64,000 nucleotides of DNA. Origin: CAVSSX01 sp963730735. GTDB lineage: Bacteria > Actinomycetota > Acidimicrobiia > Acidimicrobiales > RAAP-2. Below, one piece after another: positions 56,477-64,000 of the stretch. A program made the position numbers and the translations under genes. Each line of letters begins with the position of its first letter. The stretch's first letter is position 1. The notes beneath the pieces were generated by a model. It was not told the origin of the DNA. It saw nothing but the letters and a program-made list of their open reading frames with translations, and searched no databases. The stretch is from contig CAVSSX010000007.1 of NCBI GenBank assembly GCA_963730735.1, positions 186,001-250,000 on the forward strand. Reading direction: 5' to 3'.

Positions 56477-57382
56477 TCAGCCGGCCAGGCGCTGGCGGGC
56501 CACCTCGAAGCAGGCGACGGCCCCGGCCACCCCGACGTTGAGCGAGGACAGCGAACCGTGCTGGGGGATGCCCACCACCTCGTCGCAGCGCCGGCGCACC
56601 AGCGGGGCCAGTCCCTTCTCCTCGCCCCCGAGGACCAGGGCGACCGGGCCCCGCCCGAGGTCGAGGTCGTAGAGGGACCGGGTGGACTCGCCGGCCAGAC
56701 CGACCACCAGGACCCCGGCCCGGGTGAGCTCCTGGAGGGCGGCCGGCACCCCGCCGACGACGGCGAAGGCCAGGTGCTCGATGGCCCCGGCCGCCGTCTT
56801 GGCCACCGTCGGCGACAGATGGGCCGACCGGTGCCGGGGCAGGACCACCCCGGTGACCCCGGCGCACTCGCCCGAGCGGAGCAGCGCCCCCAGGTTGCGG
56901 GGATCGGTCAGGCCCGCCGCCACCAGGAGGAAGGGCGCCCCGCCGCCGGGGGGCGCCAGCAGCTCCTCGACGGCCACGGCGTCGATCGGTCGGGCGACCG
57001 CCAGGACCCCCTGGGGGGCGTCCGTCTTGGCGATGGCGTCCAGCCGGGCCCGGGAGACCGTCTCCACCCGCACGTGCCGACGCCCGGCCAGCCGTTCGAT
57101 CTCATCGAGCTGGGGCGACGGGTCGAGGCCGTCGGCGATCAGCAGACGCCGGACGGCCCGGCGTCCGGTGGCCAGCAGCTCGAGCACGGCCCGGCGCCCC
57201 TCGACCTGGTCACCACCGAGCTCGTGGGCCGGAGGTCGTCGACGCCAGGCCTCGCCCGGTTCGGATCGGCCGCCGGCCCCCCGGGTCGCCTGGTTGTTGG
57301 CCCCGGCCCGACGGCTGGCACCCTGACCCCGGCCCCGGCCGCCCTCGCGCCCGGGCCCGGGCCGCTTGGGTGGCGGCGTCAC
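56477..57382 (-). CDS. rlmB: 23S rRNA (guanosine-2'-O-)-methyltransferase RlmB / SpoU family
   Basis: 301 residues. A basic, disordered 50-residue leader precedes the substrate-binding domain (QVEGRRAVLELLATGRRAVRRLL) and the SpoU knot: LVAAGLTDPRNLGALLRSGECAG, VVLPRHRSAHLSPTVAKTAAGAIEHL, VALVLGGEEKGL and IPQHGSLSSLNVGVAGAVACFE (the three SpoU motifs). It methylates a ribose in the peptidyl-transferase region of 23S rRNA. GTG start at 57382 overlaps the ispF stop. Confidence 0.92.
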   Translation of the reverse strand: MTPPPKRPGPGREGGRGRGQGASRRAGANNQATRGAGGRSEPGEAWRRRPPAHELGGDQVEGRRAVLELLATGRRAVRRLLIADGLDPSPQLDEIERLAGRRHVRVETVSRARLDAIAKTDAPQGVLAVARPIDAVAVEELLAPPGGGAPFLLVAAGLTDPRNLGALLRSGECAGVTGVVLPRHRSAHLSPTVAKTAAGAIEHLAFAVVGGVPAALQELTRAGVLVVGLAGESTRSLYDLDLGRGPVALVLGGEEKGLAPLVRRRCDEVVGIPQHGSLSSLNVGVAGAVACFEVARQRLAG

Positions 57383-57864
57383 GACGGGCCGCCGGACTCG
57401 AGGAGCACCACGGCGAAGCAGGCGATGCCCTCGACCCGGCCGATGGCCCCCAGCCCCTCGGCCCGGGTGGCCTTGATGGAGACCGGCGCCCCGAGCACCG
57501 CACCGAGCCGTTCGGCCATGGTGTCGACGTGGGGGGCGAGCCGCGGACGCTCGGCCACCACGGTGCAGTCGGCGTTCACGGCCCGCAGGCCCTGCTGGGC
57601 GGCCAGCACCACCACGTGGCCGAGCAGGGTCAGGCTGTCGGCCCCGGCCCAGGCGGGGTCGGTGTCGGGGAAGTGCCGCCCGAGGTCGCCCAGTCCGGAC
57701 GCCCCGAGCACGGCGTCGGCCAGGGCATGGGCCACGGCGTCGGCGTCGCTGTGGCCGGCCAGGCCCGGCGACTCCTCGATCTCGACACCGCCCAGCACCA
57801 GTCGGCGGGCCGGGTCCTCGGAGAAGGCGTGGACGTCGAAACCCTGTCCGATGCGCACGGTCAC
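57379..57864 (-). CDS. ispF: 2-C-methyl-D-erythritol 2,4-cyclodiphosphate synthase
   Basis: 161 residues. RIGQGFDVHAF holds the metal ligands Asp and His; GGVEIEESPGLAGHSDADAVAHALADAVLG adds the third His; FPDTDPAWAGADSLTLL and KATRAEGLGAIGRVEGIAC complete the family signature. Fifth step of the MEP isoprenoid pathway. The GTG start at 57864 overlaps the ispD stop (GTGA). Intact. Confidence 0.95.
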   Translation of the reverse strand: MTVRIGQGFDVHAFSEDPARRLVLGGVEIEESPGLAGHSDADAVAHALADAVLGASGLGDLGRHFPDTDPAWAGADSLTLLGHVVVLAAQQGLRAVNADCTVVAERPRLAPHVDTMAERLGAVLGAPVSIKATRAEGLGAIGRVEGIACFAVVLLESGGPS

Positions 57865-58542
57865 GCCCCGAGCACGTGCTCGGCGTAGGCCAGGTCCGAC
57901 GGGGTCGTCAGCTTCAGGTTCCCCGGGTCGCCCAGCACGACCCGAACGGTAGCCCCGAGGGCCTCGACCAACGCCGCGTCGTCGGTGGCGTCGGCCGCCC
58001 CGAGGTGGGCCCGGCGCAGGGTGGCCGCCTCGAACGCCTGCGGCGTCTGGACCGACACCAGGTCCTCGCGCCCGACGGTGGCTTCCACCATCGACCACGG
58101 CGCACCGCCCTCGCCCGGGCCCGACAGCGGCCGATCGACCCGCTTCAGGGTGTCGGCGACCGGGACGGCACAGATGGCCCCGGCGGCCGTGCCGTCGGCC
58201 AGGGCGGCCAGGGCCCGGTGGAACAGGTCGGGCGTGGCCAGGGGGCGGGCCGCGTCGTGGACGACGACGACCTCGGCCGACTCGGGGACGGCGGTCAGTC
58301 CCCGACGCACCGAGGCCGAACGGGTGTCGCCGCCGGCGACCACCACGTCGGCCCCGTAGGTGGGGCACCCCGGCTCGGGCGGCATCGGCCGGGACCACCA
58401 GCACCACCGCCTCGGCGACACTGCGGCAGGCGTCGACCGCCCAGGCGACGACCGGACGACCGGCCAACGACAGGAACTGCTTGGCGTGACCGAACCGACG
58501 GCCGGAACCGCCGGCGACCACCACCGCCCAGACCGTGGGCAT
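57861..58542 (-). CDS. ispD: 2-C-methyl-D-erythritol 4-phosphate cytidylyltransferase, one frame break
   Basis: VWAVVVAGGSGRRFGHAKQFLSLAGRPVV is the CTP-binding N-terminus; later DVVVAGGDTRSASVRRGL, VVVHDAARPLATPDL, VPVADTLKRVDRPL and SVQTPQAFEAATLRRAH are standard IspD motifs. The frame breaks near 58375; removing one base restores 226 residues. Third step of the MEP pathway, coupled to ispF. Eleven bases separate it from carD upstream. Confidence 0.88.
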
Positions 58543-58552
58543 GGGCCGCCGA

Positions 58553-59029
58553 CTACGGGAGGGCGTCGTTGAGGCGCTGCTCGGCCGTTTCCTCGTCGAC
58601 GCCCAGGGCGAAGGTCAGCTCGGACACCAGGATCTGGCGGGCCCGGCTGAGCATGCGCTTCTCTCCGGCCGAGAGGCCCTTGTCCTTGTCGCGGATCGAG
58701 AGGTTCCGCACCACTTCGGCCACCTGGTAGATGTCGCCCGACCGGAGCTTCTCGGAGTGGTTCTTGTAGCGGCGCGACCAGTTGGTCGGCATCCGCGCTT
58801 CCTTCTTGCGGAGCACGGCGAAGACCTCTTCGACCTCTTCGTCGTTGATCACCTCGCGCAGGCCCACCCCTTCGGTGTTGTCGGCCGGGACCATCAGGGT
58901 GAGATCGCCGTAGGCCAACCGCAGCACCAGGTACTCACGCTTCTCGCCGAACGCCACCTTCGTCTCACGCCGCTCCACCACGGCCGCGCCGTGGTGGGGG
59001 TAGACGACCTTGTCACCAACCTTGAACAC
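58553..59029 (-). CDS. carD: CarD-family RNA polymerase-binding transcription regulator
   Basis: 158 residues from GTG 59029, which has GGGAGA a few bases upstream; the longer reading is rejected. FKVGDKVVYPHHGAAVVERRE is the RNA-polymerase beta-interaction domain, and the C-terminal helical DNA-binding domain reads MPTNWSRRYKNHSEKLRSGDIYQVAEVVRNL. CarD stabilises open promoter complexes, especially at rRNA promoters. A possible -10 (TAAACT, 59177-59172) would give a leader of about 135 bases. Confidence 0.93.
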   Translation of the reverse strand: MFKVGDKVVYPHHGAAVVERRETKVAFGEKREYLVLRLAYGDLTLMVPADNTEGVGLREVINDEEVEEVFAVLRKKEARMPTNWSRRYKNHSEKLRSGDIYQVAEVVRNLSIRDKDKGLSAGEKRMLSRARQILVSELTFALGVDEETAEQRLNDALP

Positions 59030-59228
59030 CGATCTCCCTCGATTGCCTGTGGCGGCGGGCGGCTGCCCGGGTCTCGCACGGCGACTCCATCGCCCACGCC
59101 AGCGTTGAGGCCGCCGGCTCACCGGTGAGTACCTCCGACGACCGCCGTGTCCGCCTCAGTTGCGGCACGCAAGTTTACCAGGGGTGGGCCATCGACCCGG
59201 TCGGGCGCCCGGCGCCCCGACGGGCCGG

Positions 59229-60410
59229 CTACTCGTAGCGCTCGAGGATGCTCGCCTCGACCAGCCGGGACAACCCGTTGCGCACGGCCCGGGCCCGGGC
59301 GTTGCCCACCCCGCCGACCTTCTCGAGGTCGCCCACGGTGGCCTGCATGATGGCCGGGAGGGTGCTGAAGCGCTTGACGATCCCGTCGATCACCGCATCG
59401 GAGATGCGCGGCAGGCGGTGCAGCATCCGGTAGCCACGCGCCTCGATGCCGACGTCGAGGGCCATGATCGACGAGCCCAGGCCAAGGGCGGCGCTGACCA
59501 CCACCGGGTCGAGGAGATCGTCGGCCGACAGCCGGTGCAGGGCCTGGAGGGCCCCGTCGACGTGGGCGTCCCAATCGGCCCGGGCCGCCGGGCGACGCCC
59601 GTCGGCCCGCAAGGACGCCCGCCCCCGACCCTCGTCGGCCGTCGCCGGCCCCGGTTCGACGGTCGCCCGGCCATGCCGGACGGTCGGCACCACGTAGTCC
59701 CGCACCACCAACCGGAGCGTCGACTCGGCCCCCGAGGCCAGCTCCTCGAGCTGCAGGCCGATGAGCCGGCCGTCCTCGCCCAGCTCGACCAGGTAGCCGC
59801 GGATCTCCTCGTCGATGCGGACGACCATCTCCCCCGGCTGGAGCACCTCGACCAGGTCGCGCACCGAGACCGTGTCCTCGACCTCGAGCGTGGACAGCGT
59901 GGCCAGCGCCTGGTCGAACCTGGTCTTGAACCGCTGGAGGGTCGACAGGGCCTGGCCGGCCCGCTCCACCAGCCAGCTGGACGTCTGGATGGTGTGCTTG
60001 CGGTCACGCCGGTAGATGGCGATGGTCGACATGGCCTCGGACACCGTCACCACCGGCACGTCGATCGAGCGGGCCACCCGCTCGGCCGTGCGGTGCCGGG
60101 TCCCGGTCTCACTGGTCGGTATGGACGCCCGGGGGACCAGGTGGACGTTGGCCCGGGCGATCCGCGAGGCGTCTGCGGCCAGGATGATGGCGCCGTCCAT
60201 CTTGGCCAGCTCCGACAGCCGCTGGGGGCTGAACTCGGCGTCGAGGAGGAAGCCACCGGTGCAGATCGAGAGCACGGCGGCATCGTCGCCCACCACCACC
60301 AGGGCCCCCCGGTTGGCCTGGAGGATCCGGTCGAGGCCCTCGCGCAACGGCGTACCCGGGGCGACGTGGGCCAGCGCCTCGATCAGCGGCTCGCTGCCAT
60401 GGTCGACCAC
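59229..60410 (-). CDS. disA: Diadenylate cyclase DisA
   Basis: About 393 residues from GTG 60410, overlapping the end of radA by 28 bases. The DAC domain shows GALVVVGDD, MDGAIILAADASRIARANVHLVP (DGA motif) and GTRHRTAERVAR (RHR motif), so c-di-AMP synthesis should work. A helical linker and a C-terminal HhH DNA-binding domain (LQATVGDLEKVGGVGNARARAVRNGLSRL-type) follow. It scans DNA and signals damage through c-di-AMP. The N-terminal start is somewhat uncertain. Confidence 0.93.
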   Translation of the reverse strand: MVDHGSEPLIEALAHVAPGTPLREGLDRILQANRGALVVVGDDAAVLSICTGGFLLDAEFSPQRLSELAKMDGAIILAADASRIARANVHLVPRASIPTSETGTRHRTAERVARSIDVPVVTVSEAMSTIAIYRRDRKHTIQTSSWLVERAGQALSTLQRFKTRFDQALATLSTLEVEDTVSVRDLVEVLQPGEMVVRIDEEIRGYLVELGEDGRLIGLQLEELASGAESTLRLVVRDYVVPTVRHGRATVEPGPATADEGRGRASLRADGRRPAARADWDAHVDGALQALHRLSADDLLDPVVVSAALGLGSSIMALDVGIEARGYRMLHRLPRISDAVIDGIVKRFSTLPAIMQATVGDLEKVGGVGNARARAVRNGLSRLVEASILERYE

Positions 60411-61798
60411 CGTTGAATCGTAGCGGCCGGGTGCGCGTCGGCCGCCCCCGGCGATGCTGCGTGGGACCGGCGGAGCACCACGTCGATGGCCTCGTCGAGC
60501 GCCCGTACCCGGTGCAGCACCAGCGACGGCGGGCCGTCGGGCGTGGACATCGGCACCACCGCCCGACGCAGACCCAGCCGGGCTGCCTCGGCCAAGCGCC
60601 GTTCGACCCCGGGGACCTGGCGCACCTCGCCGGCCAGGCCGATCTCGCCGAAGGACACCAGGTCCTCGGGCAACGGCTGGCCGGCGGCGGCCGACGCCAC
60701 CGCCAGGGTCAACGGGAGGTCGGCCGCCGGTTCGGTCGCCCGGATCCCTCCGGTCGCCGACACGAAGAGATCGAGCGGGCCGAGCGGGACCTGGGCCCGG
60801 CACTCGAGCACGGCCACCAGGGCCGCCAACCGTGCGCCGTCAACGCCCTGGGCACTGCGTCGGGGCGACCCCGGGTTCCCGCCGACCACCAGGGCCTGGA
60901 GCTCGACCACCAGCGGTCGACGCCCCTGCAGGAGCGGGACCAGGGCGCTCCCGGCCACCTCGGCCCGCCGATCGGCCAGGAGCAACGGGCCCGGATCGGC
61001 CACGTCGACCAGCCCCCGCTCCCCCATCTCGAACAGGCCGACCTCACCGGTGGCCCCGAAGCGGTGCTTGACCGCCCGCAGCAGGCGGAGTGCATGGTGG
61101 CGGTCCCCCTCGAACGACACCACCGTGTCGACCAGGTGCTCGAGCGCCCGAGGCCCGGCCAGATCGCCGTCCTTGGTGACGTGGCCCACCAGGACCACCG
61201 CCGCCCCGAGCGACCGGGCGAGGCCGCCGAACGTGTCGACCACGGCGCGGACCTGGGACAGGCTGCCGGCCGTCGATGACCCCTCGGGGTCGGCCATGGT
61301 CTGGATCGAGTCGACGACGACCAGGCGGGCCCCGGAGGCGGCCATGGCGGCGGCCGCCTCCCCGAGATCGGTGGTGGCGGCCACCAGGACCGACGACGGC
61401 AGCGGTCCGAGCCGGTCGGCCCGCGCCCGGACCTGGGCGGCCGACTCCTCGGCCGAGACCAGCAGCACCGGCCCGGTGGCGGCCGACGAGCACAGGACCT
61501 GCAGCAGCAACGTCGACTTCCCGACGCCGGGCTCCCCGAAGACCAGGGTCACCGAGCCACCGACCAGGCCGCCACCGAGGACCCGGTCGACCTCGCCCAC
61601 ACCCGTCGGGCTGGGGCGGCTCGCCCCCGGATCGACACTGACCAGGGCGACTGGCGCCACTCCCTCGGTCCGGCCACTGCGGACGGGCTCGACGGCGACC
61701 AGCGTGTTCCACCCGCCGCACCCGGGGCACCGCCCGACCCAGCGTTGGGCGGGAACGCCGCAGCTCGTACAGCGGTGCGTGGGCTCGTTCCGGGACAT
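60383..61798 (-). CDS. radA: DNA repair protein RadA
   Basis: 471 residues from ATG 61798. C4 zinc finger (CTSCGVPAQRWVGRCPGCGGWNT), RecA-like ATPase with Walker A FGEPGVGKSTLLLQ, Walker B LVVVDSIQTM, the RadA signature as VKHRFGATGEVGLFEM (KHRFG instead of KNRFG) and a Lon-like C-terminal domain (GLAGEVRQVPGVERRLAEAARLG). It promotes branch migration in recombination. The upstream ATG at 61828 is less likely. Confidence 0.93.
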   Translation of the reverse strand: MSRNEPTHRCTSCGVPAQRWVGRCPGCGGWNTLVAVEPVRSGRTEGVAPVALVSVDPGASRPSPTGVGEVDRVLGGGLVGGSVTLVFGEPGVGKSTLLLQVLCSSAATGPVLLVSAEESAAQVRARADRLGPLPSSVLVAATTDLGEAAAAMAASGARLVVVDSIQTMADPEGSSTAGSLSQVRAVVDTFGGLARSLGAAVVLVGHVTKDGDLAGPRALEHLVDTVVSFEGDRHHALRLLRAVKHRFGATGEVGLFEMGERGLVDVADPGPLLLADRRAEVAGSALVPLLQGRRPLVVELQALVVGGNPGSPRRSAQGVDGARLAALVAVLECRAQVPLGPLDLFVSATGGIRATEPAADLPLTLAVASAAAGQPLPEDLVSFGEIGLAGEVRQVPGVERRLAEAARLGLRRAVVPMSTPDGPPSLVLHRVRALDEAIDVVLRRSHAASPGAADAHPAATIQRWSTMAASR

Positions 61799-61856
61799 GG
61801 CCGGCAGGCTACGGGCCGGCTGTGTCAACGCCTCCGGACGATCGCCGCTGGAGACG

Positions 61857-61889
61857 ACGACGCCCGGGCGCAGTGCGCCCGGGCGTCGT
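61857..61889 (-). terminator. Terminator hairpin after clpC
   Basis: Perfect 15-bp stem (61857-61871 with 61875-61889), three-base loop, 34 bases past the clpC stop and ahead of radA. Confidence 0.7.
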
Positions 61890-61922
61890 ACGTCAAGCTC
61901 CCGGCGGGCCGGGCGCCCTCGT

Positions 61923-64000
<2,078 letters not shown>

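Overview
The window looks like the chromosome of a high-GC actinobacterium, most probably an uncultured member of the Acidimicrobiia or a related deep branch, and probably a metagenome assembly. The signs are: a UbiA/DprE1/DprE2 decaprenyl-phospho-arabinose operon; the actinobacterial housekeeping block clpC-radA-disA-carD-ispD-ispF-rlmB-tRNA-Thr; an Lhr helicase; a CIRCE-controlled groEL; an actinobacterial coproheme decarboxylase; GTG/TTG starts; and very frequent GTGA/ATGA stop-start overlaps. No phage, insertion sequence or CRISPR array is visible.

Layout. 0-8.4 kb: a DUF4395 gene cut by the window edge, then a minus-strand run (small membrane protein, patatin, Lhr helicase, PxpA, fused PxpB-PxpC). 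8.5-13.5 kb: ubiA-dprE1-dprE2 followed by two unrecognised coupled genes whose C-terminal halves resemble RecB-family nuclease folds without catalytic residues. 13.6-17.2 kb: typA and a PAS-GGDEF-EAL protein with degenerate active sites. 17.2-28.6 kb: a surface-polysaccharide-like locus made of two facing operons (BcsB-like surface protein, exosortase-like membrane protein, cellulose-synthase-like GT2 and a GT-C membrane glycosyltransferase on the plus strand; a GT-C fusion and a second GT2 on the minus strand). This stretch carries many homopolymer deletions and a 58-G tract, so its genes can only be read by switching frames. 28.9-35.7 kb: tRNA-Ser, pheA, larB-larC-LOG, a hydrolase, an Fpg/Nei glycosylase and a PLP decarboxylase. 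35.7-44.4 kb: acyl-CoA metabolism (two IclR regulators, AMP-ligase, B12-dependent mutase large subunit, thiolase, hydrolase, orphan branched-chain-type binding protein). 44.7-49.9 kb: GNAT, NUDIX, a four-Cys mini-protein, NIL domain protein, larE, chdC, groEL with CIRCE. 49.9-56.2 kb: MoaD-like protein and threonine synthase, GpgS, OtsA, a LytR_C-OtsB fusion, tRNA-Thr, a lipoprotein. 56.2-64 kb: an AIM24 remnant and the conserved rlmB-to-clpC block.

How the parts fit. UbiA-DprE1-DprE2 would supply an arabinose donor for the envelope. LarB, LarC and LarE (two separate loci) would make the nickel-pincer cofactor. Thiolase, mutase and ligase form one catabolic operon between two IclR regulators, with a palindromic operator over the thiolase promoter. 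GpgS/OtsA/OtsB make glucosylglycerate and trehalose. The 17-28 kb locus, next to a probable c-di-GMP receptor, is the best candidate for an undescribed system: an exopolysaccharide synthase with a BcsB-like partner and an exosortase-like protein in a monoderm-type lineage.

Quality warning: single-base indels break at least a dozen otherwise conserved genes. They sit mostly in homopolymers and look like consensus errors rather than gene decay.
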